From Bacteroidales bacterium (lineage in GTDB: Bacteria; Bacteroidota; Bacteroidia; Bacteroidales; F082): a stretch of DNA of 64,000 bases. Positions 1 to 9,028 of the stretch are shown in pieces. The translations under genes were made by a program, and so were the position numbers. Location: contig JAFGYB010000018.1 of assembly GCA_016936355.1 (NCBI GenBank), positions 62,001-126,000 on the forward strand, written 5' to 3'. Under the pieces are notes generated by a model. That model saw nothing but the letters and a program-made list of their open reading frames with translations, was not told the origin of the DNA and did not search any database. The first letter of the stretch is position 1, and each line of letters begins with the position of its first letter.

Positions 1-846
1 TTCGTTTAAATGCATTCCCAGAATGCGATGCAAATCGTCCAGAGTACAGGGGCGACGTTTGATGGTTTCCAGTATAGCGTTCTCTGTATCAGTACGGTAG
101 GATGTTATTTTTTTTCTGTCGGGAGCTGACGCAATGATCGTTACTTCCGGTAAATTCCATTCGTCAGCAATCTGCTGCAATTCTTTTCGGGTGGCAGCCC
201 GGATGTTTTCCACAGCACCGGGACGGTCCAACGTGTTGAGCTGGATCTCATCCGGCTTGATCTTCAGGAACGCGTCTTTCAATGCATTCAGGTTTTCAGC
301 ACGATCATTGATACCGGGAATGATGAGTACTTCCAGCCAGATTTTCCCTGAATATTCCTTCCTGAAATCAACGAGTCCCTGAATCATATCCGGAACATTC
401 AATGTTCTGTAGGGTCGGTTTACCTTAATAAATGCCCGATGCTCTGCAGCATCTAATGATGGTAAAACCACATCAGCCTGCATCAGTTCGCGGCGAACTT
501 CCGGATCATTCATCAGTGTGCCATTGGTTAGAACGGCTACCGGAATTTTTTTCCCCAAACCCTTGATATATCCCAGCACTTCTCCGATCCGGCTGTTCAA
601 TGTAGGTTCCCCCGAACCCGAAAAAGTGATGTAATCCGGTAAGGGGTTGTTCCGGAGGTAATCATCGATCTCGGCAACCACGGCATCGTACGGAATGTAT
701 TCTTTTCGTTGGGTGGTCAATGTGGTGGTTTTTCCGCATTCACAATAGACACAGTTCAGCGAACACACTTTGTGGGGAACAAGGTCCACACCCAGTGACA
801 TGCCCAATCGCCTCGAAGGCACCGGTCCGAAAAGATATTGATACAT
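1..846 (-). CDS. Radical SAM protein (3' end cut by window edge)
   Basis: Open from ATG at 846 to the window edge, 282 codons seen, no stop. The N-terminus carries GPVPSRRLG and then CSLNCVYC, a CX3CX2C cluster (Cys28, Cys32, Cys35) that binds the radical SAM [4Fe-4S] centre, followed by SGSGEPTLN, the glycine-rich SAM-binding motif. This arrangement is typical of the COG0731-type Fe-S oxidoreductases. The last visible part (RRPCTLDDLHRIL) looks like a small winged-helix tail, a common C-terminal addition in this family. The substrate cannot be told from sequence. A Bacteroidetes -7 box lies at 880-887. Family assignment is secure; the specific reaction is not known. Confidence 0.85.
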   Translation of the reverse strand, partial: MYQYLFGPVPSRRLGMSLGVDLVPHKVCSLNCVYCECGKTTTLTTQRKEYIPYDAVVAEIDDYLRNNPLPDYITFSGSGEPTLNSRIGEVLGYIKGLGKKIPVAVLTNGTLMNDPEVRRELMQADVVLPSLDAAEHRAFIKVNRPYRTLNVPDMIQGLVDFRKEYSGKIWLEVLIIPGINDRAENLNALKDAFLKIKPDEIQLNTLDRPGAVENIRAATRKELQQIADEWNLPEVTIIASAPDRKKITSYRTDTENAILETIKRRPCTLDDLHRILGMHLNE

Positions 847-879
847 ATGGGTATTTTTTCTATTGGGACAACTTGGGTG

Positions 880-887
880 CAAAAGTA
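880..887 (-). promoter_or_regulatory. Bacteroidetes -7 box for the radical SAM gene
   Basis: The minus strand reads TACTTTTG, an exact TAnnTTTG match, 34 bases before the ATG at 846. No clear -33 TTTG was found. Confidence 0.5.
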
Positions 888-891
888 CGAT

Positions 892-3163
892 TTATAAGCG
901 TGCCTTAGTCTTTTTTACTGTGAATGATGATTGGTTTTTTGCCCTGGTATGTTGCGTGCCGATGGCCAGCTGACTGAAAAAGGAGGAAGCTTTAACCAGG
1001 ACAATGGTTCCCAGATCGCGGTATAAATGGTCTGCATTTTCAATAAAATGCTTTTCCTGTCCCGGAACTACTGGCGCTAAGCCCATGAATGTTAGGTCGG
1101 ATTTGGTGGAATGTTCTTTGATGATGTCGTGGACGTTTTGGTTTTTGGCTTTTGATACGATGGCAACATCTGCTTTCATGCGCATACTTTCGAGCAAGCT
1201 TTTCAGCTGTCTGCTCAGTTTTTCCTGGTTTTGATCTGTCGAAGCAATCATCAGCAACCGAACTCTGGCCTGGTGCCAGGGAAAAGTGCCGTGAAGAAAC
1301 TTAACCAGAGCCAGCATTAGGTTCCCGTTGTTGGATCCCCCCCTAAGCCACACATCAATTTGGTTGTACTGACCGAAGCCTCTGATTTTATCATAGTCGA
1401 GCATAACAATGTTCAGGTTTAGATTCTCCAGATAGCCCAGCATGCTTGCGAAGCGGATGGGGTCGTTGGTGTGTCTTCCCCACCCCAGGACGATGGTGTT
1501 GGGTTCCACTCCGGAAAAGCCATAAGTGGCCGAAATCATCTCAATGCCTTCATAAATATTGTTGCATTGCTGCCTGAGACTGAAAACCCCTTCACTTTCT
1601 TTGGCTTTGTTTTCGGAAAAAATTTCGTGCCTTACGGGAAAGAGCCGATCGCCACCGGGTTGGTGAATAAGATCGAAATTGGAGATTAGCCCGTGTTTTC
1701 CGGTAATTTGTTTGCTGAATGCCATCAGGTGCGGGCGAATGGATTCTCCTCCGCTAAACAACAGGATATTGGCCCTCCAGTGGGGCTCAGATAGTTTCAT
1801 TTTACTGAAACGACTGAGGGTGATCCGGATCAGTGAAGCCAGTACACTGGGCCACACATCGGAGATGCCCTCATAAAGCTGTTTCTTCCGGATGACATAA
1901 TGCAAACCACCCAAAATAAGAATGGCGGCAAACATGGAAGGCATGTCCATTTTGAACATAATTGCTACACTGGTGATAAAGCCAATAATTCCTACCCACG
2001 CTGTGACACGGAATGTGGGTCTGAAATTGGCACTGGCCCATTTTTCCAAAATAAATGCCAGATTGATGAAACCGTAAGTAGTAATGTAAAAGGTAGTCAC
2101 CAGGCGTGCTACTGTGTTCAGATCGCCGATCAGTATCCCGATTTCAGAAATGATAAAAGTAAAAACCAGGGCATTGCGCGGCTCTTTGTTTTTGCCGAAT
2201 GTCTTGGCAAAAAGGGGAGGGGTGATCCCGTCCATGGAAATAGCCTGTAATATTCTGGGGCCTCCCAGAATGCCTCCCAGTGCTGAGGAGAGTGTGGCGC
2301 CCCAGATACCGGCAGTTACCAGCAACGGGATCCAGGCAACCTGGTGTAGAAAATGGTAATTGGTCTGCAACAAATTGCGGTTCACAAACAAGTTGAACCC
2401 TATAGCCAGTCCCAGGTATATGATCAGCCCCGCCAGGATGGCAAAGATGGTTCCTTTGGGGATGTTGGTTCTCGGATTTTTTAAATCTCCCGAAAGGGCT
2501 ACACCGGCCGTAAACCCGGTGACAGCAGGGAAAAATAAGGCAAATACATCGGTAAAAGAAGCCTGTCGGAAGGGAACGAAGCCTCCTTCGACTGCTGTTT
2601 TTACCGTGGTTTCAGGAACGGATGGATGAAAAAATCCAACCAAAATGGATACAATGGAAAGTACGATGGTGAGTAAGAATAAAAAACTGAGTTTTCAGTG
2701 CCAGGTCTGTACTGAGGAAAGCCAAAAAGGTGAGGATAACGAGGACAATCGTACCGATAAAACGCATGTTTTGTTCGTGGCTTCCGGTAAGCCTTAGAAA
2801 ACTCACGACTTCAGGGCTGGCCAGGAAATTTTCTGTAAAACCAACAACATACAGAGAGATACTGAGTGCTGTTCCAACAAACAGAGCCAGTCCGATGGAT
2901 CCCCCCATAGGGAGCCCCAGCGAACGGGACAAAATATAATAAATACCCCCGGTTTTGATTTTTTTATCCGTGGCAATGGAGGCAATACTTAAGCCTGTGG
3001 TAACAGAGATTACATGGGCCAGCAGAATGACGGCAATGGATCCCCAGAGTCCGGCCACGCCGGAAACCCATCCCAACCTCATATAAAGGATTACTCCCAA
3101 GATGGTCAGGATTGAAGGAGTGAACACGCCTTCAAAGGCTCCGAATTTTTTTTGTTTGCCCAT
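892..3163 (-). pseudogene. Cation-chloride cotransporter family (SLC12-like), frameshifted
   Basis: Two reading frames together make one APC-superfamily transporter of about 757 residues. The first part (ATG at 3163) has KTGGIYYILSRSLG and GGSIGLALF. The second has FFPAVTGFTAGVALSGDLKNP and IPKGT. These are hallmarks of the cation-chloride cotransporter branch (K+ or Na+/K+ with Cl-). After about ten to twelve membrane helices comes a soluble C-terminal domain of about 250 residues, as in eukaryotic and bacterial SLC12 proteins. The frames join at a run of six A at 2681-2686. With five A there, the protein would read KTQFLFLLTIVLS without a break. The second part has no proper start codon of its own. 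Either a real recent mutation or a homopolymer sequencing error; the rest is well conserved, so an error or a very young pseudogene is likeliest. Confidence 0.8.
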
Positions 3164-3318
3164 ATTTAGATTACGGTTCAGGAACGAATGATTTTTCCCG
3201 AACCCGATTTATGAAAATGTTTGGTGTGTTACGAGGAGCATAAAGATAGGAAAATAATAATTTATGGGTGATTGTGAATTTTAAACATTATTTATAATTC
3301 AGGCGCTGCATAATTTTC

Positions 3319-3326
3319 TATATTTG
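3319..3326 (+). promoter_or_regulatory. -7 box upstream of the acyl-CoA ligase
   Basis: TATATTTG, an exact TAnnTTTG match, 70 bases before the ATG at 3397. Inferred from consensus only. Confidence 0.45.
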
Positions 3327-3396
3327 TTAGCAATGGTTTGGACCTCAGTCGTGTAAATCATAGTGTGCTCTTCTCTGTCACTTAAATACTGGAACT

Positions 3397-5043
3397 ATGA
3401 CAAAAACAAAGATTTTGCCCCCCACTGATGAAGCTTTTGCGTATCCGTTGTTAATCAAACGAATATTGAATGATTCACTGAAATATCATCCGGAAAATGA
3501 AATTGTTTACCGGGATATTTCCCGCTATAATTATTTCGATCTGAACAAGAGAGTCAGAAAACTGGCCAATGTGCTGAGAGTTTTAGGTATTAAGGCAGGC
3601 GATACAGTTGCTGTGCTGGAATATGATTCGACCCGTTACCTGGAGTTGTTTTTTGCCGTTCCCATGATGGGGGCTGTTTTGCATACGGTCAACTACCGGC
3701 TTTCACCCGATCAGGTATTGTACACCATGAATCATGCAGAAGATAAGATTGTGTTCACTAACATGGATTTTATTCCGTTGTTAAAAGGAATTAAGAAGAA
3801 ACTTAAGGTAAAAGCTCCCTGTGTACTGATGTCGGATACCGGATCCAGGCCCGATCAGGATTTTGTGATTTCGGGTTATTATGAAGAGTTGATGAAACAG
3901 GCCAGTGATCAATACGACTTTCCTGATTTTGATGAAAATTCGGTGGCTACTATGTTTTACACGACCGGCACGACAGGAAATCCGAAAGCGGTTTATTTTA
4001 CCCACAGGCAACTGGTGCTGCATACTCTTTCCGGTGCCCTTGTTTTCGGTGGCTATGATTCGGTATGCCGCTTTCGTTCCAACGATGTGTATATGCCCAT
4101 TACCCCGATGTTTCATGTGCACGCCTGGGGTGTTCCCTATATTGCTACTTTGCTGGGGGTAAAGCAGGTTTATCCCGGTCGTTATGAACCTGAAATGTTG
4201 CTCCGGCTATTACTGACCGAGAAAGTAACTTTCTCCCATTGTGTTCCCACCATCCTGCATATGCTGGTGTCCAGTCCTGTGGTGAAGGCCATTGATCTTA
4301 GTCACTGGAAAGTGGTAATTGGCGGGGCTGCGCTACCGGCAGGGCTTGCCAAAGCTGCTTTGGATCTGGGTATTGATGTGATTACCGGGTATGGGATGTC
4401 TGAAACCTGTCCGATTTTATCCATCACTTACCTGAATGAAAAAGATAAAGATATGGATATTGATCAGCAAGTGGCGGTGCGAACCAAAACGGGTGTTCCG
4501 ATACCGCTGGTGGACATGAAAGTGGTGGATGAACAACTGAACGAATTACCCAAAGACGGGGATTCGGTGGGTGAAATTGTGGTCCGTTCTCCCTGGCTGA
4601 CGCAGGCATATTTCAAGGAAGAAGAACGCAGCAAAGAACTTTGGGTCGGTGGTTATCTGCATACCGGTGATGTGGCTTCTGTGGATGAAAAAAACTTTTT
4701 CAAAATCACTGACAGGATTAAAGATGTGATCAAAACCGGCGGGGAGTGGATTTCTTCACTGGAACTGGAAGGACTGATCAGTCAGCATGAAGCGGTTGCG
4801 GAAGTGGCAGTTGTTGGTATTCACGATGACCGTTGGTCTGAAAGGCCCTATGCCCTGGTAGTGTTGGTAGAAGATGCCAAGGCAACTGCTGCTGATTTGC
4901 AGAAATTCCTGAAAAAATTTGTGGACAACGGAACCATCAACAAATGGGCTATCCCTTCACAATTTGATTTTGTGGAAGCCATCCCCAAAACTTCCGTAGG
5001 GAAGATCGACAAGAAAAGGATTCGGGCAGAGTATAAAGTATAG
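3397..5043 (+). CDS. Fatty acyl-CoA ligase (AMP-forming)
   Basis: Member of the ANL superfamily that activates a carboxylate to an acyl-adenylate and then to an acyl-CoA. 548 residues, normal length. Core motifs are all present: the P-loop FYTTGTTGNPKAV at residues 188-199, GYGMSETCP around 331-339, HTGDVA and the hinge region ITDRIKDVIKTGGEW, and KTSVGKIDKKRIR near the end, where Lys536 is the catalytic lysine of the adenylation half-reaction. The overall pattern (RYEPEMLL, long-chain type) suggests a medium- or long-chain fatty acid substrate, but chain length cannot be read from sequence. It stands alone between its own promoter and a strong terminator. No signal peptide; cytoplasmic or membrane-associated. 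Confidence 0.9.
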   Translation: MTKTKILPPTDEAFAYPLLIKRILNDSLKYHPENEIVYRDISRYNYFDLNKRVRKLANVLRVLGIKAGDTVAVLEYDSTRYLELFFAVPMMGAVLHTVNYRLSPDQVLYTMNHAEDKIVFTNMDFIPLLKGIKKKLKVKAPCVLMSDTGSRPDQDFVISGYYEELMKQASDQYDFPDFDENSVATMFYTTGTTGNPKAVYFTHRQLVLHTLSGALVFGGYDSVCRFRSNDVYMPITPMFHVHAWGVPYIATLLGVKQVYPGRYEPEMLLRLLLTEKVTFSHCVPTILHMLVSSPVVKAIDLSHWKVVIGGAALPAGLAKAALDLGIDVITGYGMSETCPILSITYLNEKDKDMDIDQQVAVRTKTGVPIPLVDMKVVDEQLNELPKDGDSVGEIVVRSPWLTQAYFKEEERSKELWVGGYLHTGDVASVDEKNFFKITDRIKDVIKTGGEWISSLELEGLISQHEAVAEVAVVGIHDDRWSERPYALVVLVEDAKATAADLQKFLKKFVDNGTINKWAIPSQFDFVEAIPKTSVGKIDKKRIRAEYKV

Positions 5044-5068
5044 TTCCTGAAATGAATTCAATGTAAAA

Positions 5069-5094
5069 GGCAGCCTTCCGGCTGCCTTCTTTTC
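5069..5094 (+). terminator. Intrinsic terminator after the acyl-CoA ligase
   Basis: Perfect stem GGCAGCC / GGCTGCC with a TTCC loop (5069-5086), followed by a T-rich stretch. Confidence 0.85.
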
Positions 5095-5131
5095 TGAAAT
5101 AATGTCAGATAATTAATGTTGTATTCCTGTT

Positions 5132-5156
5132 TTGACTAAAAAACTAAAATAGTCAA
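5132..5156. promoter_or_regulatory. Palindrome A, likely operator (TTGACTA-N11-TAGTCAA)
   Basis: A 25-nt inverted repeat with 7-bp arms and an A-rich centre. Its design and most of its bases recur in palindrome B at 5281-5305. The size and arm sequence suit a TetR- or MarR-type dimeric repressor, but no regulator is encoded nearby. Inference. Confidence 0.5.
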
Positions 5157-5280
5157 TAATAATCAAATAGCATTTTTCTAGGAGCAAAGTTGTCGGTGAT
5201 CTTCCAATTTTGTCATGACAGGTGTCAGTCATGATTTTTAAATAATTAAGTGATTGATTTATTGATGTTTTAAATTTAAA

Positions 5281-5305
5281 TTGACTAAAAAACAAAATTA
5301 GTCAA
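5281..5305. promoter_or_regulatory. Palindrome B, likely operator (TTGACTAA-N9-TTAGTCAA)
   Basis: A 25-nt inverted repeat with 8-bp arms, 124 bases downstream of palindrome A and 53 bases before the start of the beta-barrel gene. The position suits direct control of that gene. Confidence 0.55.
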
Positions 5306-5357
5306 AAAATGGAATCTAATTTGTATGGGGCGAACTGTAAATTTAAATCACAAGATA

Positions 5358-5969
5358 ATGAAAAAAGTAAAGATTTATGGATTGGCAGTACTTGCCCTGT
5401 TTGCTTTTGTTTTGCCTGTTCAGGCTCAGACGCTCCATTATGGAATTAAAGTCGGCCCCGATTTTGCCGTTCAATCCGGTATTGGTGAATATTTCAGTAA
5501 CGGAGACATGAGGGTGGGCGTTCACGCCGGACTGGCCGGAAGTTACAACCTAAGCAAGCACATGATGCTGGTTACGGAGTTTGATTATGATCAGGCAGGG
5601 AGCCATTCATCGCAGGTTACAGAGAGATATGATTATTTAAGTGTTCCTGTGCTTTTTGATTATTCGTTTGGAAAAACCGATCGTGAAGGAATGACAATGC
5701 ATTTAAATATAGGACCTTATATTTCCTATTTGGTGAATGCTAAAAAAGTAGAAGATGTGAACGGAACTTCAACGACAACCGGTATTTATTCAGGAGCTAA
5801 TCAGGGCGAACTGGGCGCCATGCTGGGTGTAGGATTGATACAACCGGTGGGAAAACATCAGGTTACCATGGATGTCCGCTTAAATCTGGGGTTGACACCA
5901 TACATCCCTTCAGGAGGAGAAAATGATCACAATAAATCGATTGGAATTTATTTGGGTTACATGTTGTAA
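5358..5969 (+). CDS. Outer-membrane beta-barrel protein (porin-family, PorT-like)
   Basis: About 203 residues. The start at 5358 is chosen because it places a clean signal peptide at the N-terminus (MKKVKIYGLAVLALFAF, cleaved after VQAQ). An upstream in-frame ATG at 5325 would put eleven polar residues in front of it. The mature part is rich in alternating aromatic and polar strands (LHYGIKVGP, MMLVTEFDY, NIGPYISYLV) and ends in an aromatic-containing strand, as in small Bacteroidetes OMP_b-brl proteins. Function is unknown: a structural or uptake barrel of eight strands is likely. The two palindromes just upstream suggest repressible expression. A perfect hairpin terminator follows. Confidence 0.75.
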   Translation: MKKVKIYGLAVLALFAFVLPVQAQTLHYGIKVGPDFAVQSGIGEYFSNGDMRVGVHAGLAGSYNLSKHMMLVTEFDYDQAGSHSSQVTERYDYLSVPVLFDYSFGKTDREGMTMHLNIGPYISYLVNAKKVEDVNGTSTTTGIYSGANQGELGAMLGVGLIQPVGKHQVTMDVRLNLGLTPYIPSGGENDHNKSIGIYLGYML

Positions 5970-5987
5970 TTTTTTAATGGACTGATG

Positions 5988-6014
5988 AAACCGGGAAATT
6001 TTCCCGGTTTTTTT
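5988..6014 (+). terminator. Intrinsic terminator
   Basis: AACCGGGAAA / TTTCCCGGTT stem with almost no loop, followed by T7. Confidence 0.85.
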
Positions 6015-6031
6015 GTGTCTGGTAAATGAGC

Positions 6032-6039
6032 TATTTTTG
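6032..6039 (+). promoter_or_regulatory. -7 box of the acyl-CoA reductase gene
   Basis: TATTTTTG followed by C, the commonest form of the box. A TTTG lies 16 bases upstream at 6012-6015. The ATG at 6054 is about 8 bases after the expected transcript start, so the leader is very short. Confidence 0.65.
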
Positions 6040-6053
6040 CAGAAATTTATGGG

Positions 6054-7115
6054 ATGGAATTAAGCAATAGAATTCAGGCATTTGCTGATCTGGGAAAAGC
6101 ACTGCGCGGGACCTTCGGAAAGGAAGAAATCACTGGCTTTTCGTCGGTGCAGCTTGAGGCTATGAATAAATTGAAAGACGAAGTTTTGAGGGCTAAAAAC
6201 AACAACGGCTGGTTCGATGAGAAACTGGTGCAAAATGCCTTGCTGGCTTTGGGAGAAAGTTTGCGTGAAGATAAGCTTAAGCGATGGATTTCGGCCTATG
6301 ATTTTCATTCCGGTAAGGAAGAAAAAACCGTTGGGGTGATCATGGCCGGCAATGTCCCAGCAGTGGGTTTTCATGATTTTCTGAGTGTGCTGATCAGCGG
6401 AAATAAACTGCTGGCCAAGCTGTCGTCCGATGACAATAAGCTGATGCCAGCCATTGCTGATTTATTGATTTCCATTGAACCTGAATTTGCATCAAAGATC
6501 ATCTTCGCAGAAGGAACCATCAAGGATTTTGACGCCGTCATTGCTACGGGTAGCAACAATACAGCCCGATATTTCGACTATTATTTCGGAAAATACCCCA
6601 ACATCATCCGAAAAAACAGAAACGGAATAGCCGTTTTGACGGGTGAAGAAACGGAAGCCAGTCTGAAAGCCCTTGCCGAGGACATTTTTCTTTACTACGG
6701 ACTGGGTTGCCGCAATGTGGCCAAATTGTATGTTCCCGAGAATTATGACTTTGAACCACTGCTTTCCGTCCTGAGCCAATACCCTGATGTGGACATAAAC
6801 CACAAATATCACAACAATTACGATTACAATAAAGCCATTTTTCTGGTCAACAAAAAAGATCATCTGGACACCGGTAATTTGCTGCTTACGGAAAGTGATA
6901 GCTTTGCGTCGCCTGTAAGTGTGGTACATTATGAGTTTTATAAAGACAATAAGGTGCTGCGAAATTATTTAATGACCCGTCAGAATCAGATTCAATGTGT
7001 CGTTTCAGAAGCCGGTTTCCTGAAGGAAACTGTTCATTTCGGGAAAAGCCAGCAACCCGAATTGTGGGACTACGCCGATGGGGTGGATACAATGGATTTT
7101 TTGTTGAAACTGTAG
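6054..7115 (+). CDS. LuxC-family acyl-CoA reductase
   Basis: 353 residues, close to the length of Bacteroidetes members of the LuxC family (aldehyde dehydrogenase fold, NADPH-dependent reduction of an acyl-CoA or acyl-enzyme thioester to the aldehyde). Seen in the sequence: the nucleotide-binding part around GVIMAGNVPAVGFHDFL (94-110), AVIATGSNNTARYF (161-174), and the catalytic cysteine Cys219 in GLGCRNV. No luxD or luxE partner and no acyl-ACP genes are nearby, so this is not a bioluminescence locus. Single gene with its own promoter and no obvious operon partner. Physiological substrate unknown. Confidence 0.8.
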   Translation: MELSNRIQAFADLGKALRGTFGKEEITGFSSVQLEAMNKLKDEVLRAKNNNGWFDEKLVQNALLALGESLREDKLKRWISAYDFHSGKEEKTVGVIMAGNVPAVGFHDFLSVLISGNKLLAKLSSDDNKLMPAIADLLISIEPEFASKIIFAEGTIKDFDAVIATGSNNTARYFDYYFGKYPNIIRKNRNGIAVLTGEETEASLKALAEDIFLYYGLGCRNVAKLYVPENYDFEPLLSVLSQYPDVDINHKYHNNYDYNKAIFLVNKKDHLDTGNLLLTESDSFASPVSVVHYEFYKDNKVLRNYLMTRQNQIQCVVSEAGFLKETVHFGKSQQPELWDYADGVDTMDFLLKL

Positions 7116-7210
7116 GCATAATTTTTGGTTCATTGTCAGTGGTTTTGGCTGATGGGGATTTTATCTGAAAAAAATGTAAAGAAAAGTTAGGATAATATTC
7201 GGAAACCATT

Positions 7211-7218
7211 TATTTTTG
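7211..7218 (+). promoter_or_regulatory. Promoter of rpmE2
   Basis: TATTTTTG at 7211-7218 with a TTAG (variant of the -33 TTTG) at 7187-7190, spacer 20. Leader of about 28 bases to the ATG at 7253. Confidence 0.7.
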
Positions 7219-7252
7219 CACCCCCAAAATCTGAGAAAGAAAATTTAAGAAA

Positions 7253-7519
7253 ATGAAAAAAGATATTCATCCTACAAATTACAGATTCGTCGTTTTTAAA
7301 GACATGTCAAACGACTATGCTTTTCTTACCAAATCAACTGTAGACACCAAAGAATCTATTGTTTGGGAAGATGGTAAAGAATACCCCTTGGTAAAACTGG
7401 AAATCTCCCATACCTCTCATCCTTTCTTCACTGGTAAGATGAAACTGGTGGATACCGCCGGTCGTGTGGATAAATTCCGTAACCGTTACCAGAAATTCCA
7501 GGACAAACAGAAAAAATAA
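7253..7519 (+). CDS. rpmE2: 50S ribosomal protein L31 type B
   Basis: 88 residues beginning [15 protein letters not shown] and containing SHPFFTGK and RVDKFRNRY, the signature of L31. It lacks the CxxC zinc ligands of type A, so it is the zinc-independent type B form, the usual one in Bacteroidetes. It is part of the central protuberance of the large ribosomal subunit. Monocistronic: own promoter at 7211 and a terminator immediately after. Confidence 0.95.
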   Translation: MKKDIHPTNYRFVVFKDMSNDYAFLTKSTVDTKESIVWEDGKEYPLVKLEISHTSHPFFTGKMKLVDTAGRVDKFRNRYQKFQDKQKK

Positions 7520-7544
7520 TTTTCTGAAAAGATATTTGACTGTA

Positions 7545-7574
7545 AACCCTTGCCGATTCCGGCAGGGGTTTTTT
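7545..7574 (+). terminator. Intrinsic terminator of rpmE2
   Basis: Stem AACCC-T-TGCCG / CGGCA-G-GGGTT with one T-G wobble, then T-rich tail. Confidence 0.85.
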
Positions 7575-7620
7575 CATATATAATTTCAAGTAAAACCTTT
7601 TTTCCTCCATAGGAAGTTTT

Positions 7621-7628
7621 TATCTTCG
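7621..7628 (+). promoter_or_regulatory. Candidate -7 box (TATCTTCG) before the GlmU-like gene
   Basis: TATCTTCG, one base off TAnnTTTG. The same variant precedes the gene at 11506. ATG at 7646. Confidence 0.45.
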
Positions 7629-7645
7629 CTTAAAATAGCTGATTT

Positions 7646-8827
7646 ATGAATTACATCCTTTTCGACGGTCCGTCGCGCGAACAGTTGCTCCCGTTTACTT
7701 TTACACGTCCGGTAGCCGATATCCGTTCGGGCATTCTGACCCTGCGTGAAAAATGGGAATTTCTCCTGGGACAAGAAACATCCAGTCTGTCGCAGGACTA
7801 TTTGTCTGAGAAGTTTCCTTTGAAGCTTGAAAGTGAAAATATTTTGATTGACGGGTCAATAGTGCCGAACGAAGCACTTTTGGCACAGGTTCAGAATCTT
7901 GAACCCGGAACAGCACTGGTTCAGCACGAAAAAAAACTGGCTGTTTGTGTTAAAGCTGATGAAGTTCATGAATGGGAAAAACTCCGTTTTAGGGAAATTC
8001 CTGTCAAGGAATCAGTAACAACAATCAATCAGGTATGGGATATTTACGCTTTGAATCATCAATTGATTCTGCAGGATTTTCAATGGATCACCCGGGGAAG
8101 GAAGTCACAACCTTTGAGTGACAGCAATTTTGTTCAGGGCGATCCATCATTGATCTTTCTTGATGAAGGAGCCAAAGTGGAGTTTGCATTTTTGAACACG
8201 AATGATGGCCCAATCTATATTGGAAAAGACGCTGAGGTGATGGAAGGGTCCAAGATCAGGGGACCGTTTGCTTTGTGTGAACATGCCACCGTGAAAATGG
8301 ATGCAAAGATCTATACCGGCACTACGATTGGACCACACTCGAAAGTGGGGGGGGAAATCAGTAATTCGGTCATCTTTGGGTATTCAAACAAAGGGCACGA
8401 CGGTTTTCTGGGGAATTCGGTACTGGGTGAATGGTGTAACCTGGGTGCTGATACCAATATTTCCAATCTGAAAAACACCTACGACATGGTTAAACTCTGG
8501 TCTTATCCGGAACAACGCTTTGTGAACACCGGTCAGCAATTTTGTGGGCTGATGATGGGAGATCACTCCAAAACGGGCATCAATACCATGTTCAATACCG
8601 GTACGGTAGTGGGGGTAAGTGCCAATATTTTCGGCGAAGGTTATCCCCGGAATTTTATACCCTCCTTTTCCTGGGGCGGGAAGCAGGGCATGAGCCCATA
8701 CAACCTGAAGAAGGCATTTCAGGTGGCTGAAGCTGTGATGGCACGCCGTGACAAAGCGTTTGATGAGGTAGAAAAGCACATCCTTAATCATATCTACGAA
8801 ATTACTTTCCCAAAAGACAAAAAATAA
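7646..8827 (+). CDS. Alternative GlmU (UDP-GlcNAc diphosphorylase / GlcN-1-P acetyltransferase family)
   Basis: 393 residues. The N-terminus MNYILFDGPSREQLLPFT, followed by TRPVADIRSGILTL, matches the Bacteroidetes 'alternative GlmU' group. It replaces the usual LAAGxGxRM nucleotide-binding start of classical GlmU. From about residue 180 the chain turns into left-handed beta-helix hexapeptide repeats (AKVEFAFLN, AEVMEGSKIRG, AKIYTGTTIG, NLGADTNISNL, GINTMFNTGTVVG), the acyltransferase half. Predicted role: UDP-N-acetylglucosamine supply for peptidoglycan and envelope sugars in the cytoplasm. Enzyme activity for this branch is inferred from family membership; the C-terminal half is surer than the N-terminal one. 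Confidence 0.75.
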   Translation: MNYILFDGPSREQLLPFTFTRPVADIRSGILTLREKWEFLLGQETSSLSQDYLSEKFPLKLESENILIDGSIVPNEALLAQVQNLEPGTALVQHEKKLAVCVKADEVHEWEKLRFREIPVKESVTTINQVWDIYALNHQLILQDFQWITRGRKSQPLSDSNFVQGDPSLIFLDEGAKVEFAFLNTNDGPIYIGKDAEVMEGSKIRGPFALCEHATVKMDAKIYTGTTIGPHSKVGGEISNSVIFGYSNKGHDGFLGNSVLGEWCNLGADTNISNLKNTYDMVKLWSYPEQRFVNTGQQFCGLMMGDHSKTGINTMFNTGTVVGVSANIFGEGYPRNFIPSFSWGGKQGMSPYNLKKAFQVAEAVMARRDKAFDEVEKHILNHIYEITFPKDKK

Positions 8828-9028
8828 GGAAGCAGCTCCCTTTGGGCTGTCATTTTGTACTCCTTCCGTTCGTTGGTACGATCATTGACGAATAAATTGT
8901 ACCTTTTCCTGAGCAGGATGGAAATACCTGATCCTGTTAAGGAAATGAGATTTTTATTTTATTGGGCAGGTTGAACACTATTGAAAAGTAGCGAGTGTCG
9001 TCTGCCAATTTGACTGAAGAAAAATATT

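Noticed and set aside
5113-5295. Minus-strand 60-codon frame between the acyl-CoA ligase and the porin-like gene
   Set aside because: Covers the two palindromes; Phe/Tyr/Ile-rich composition typical of A/T-rich non-coding DNA.
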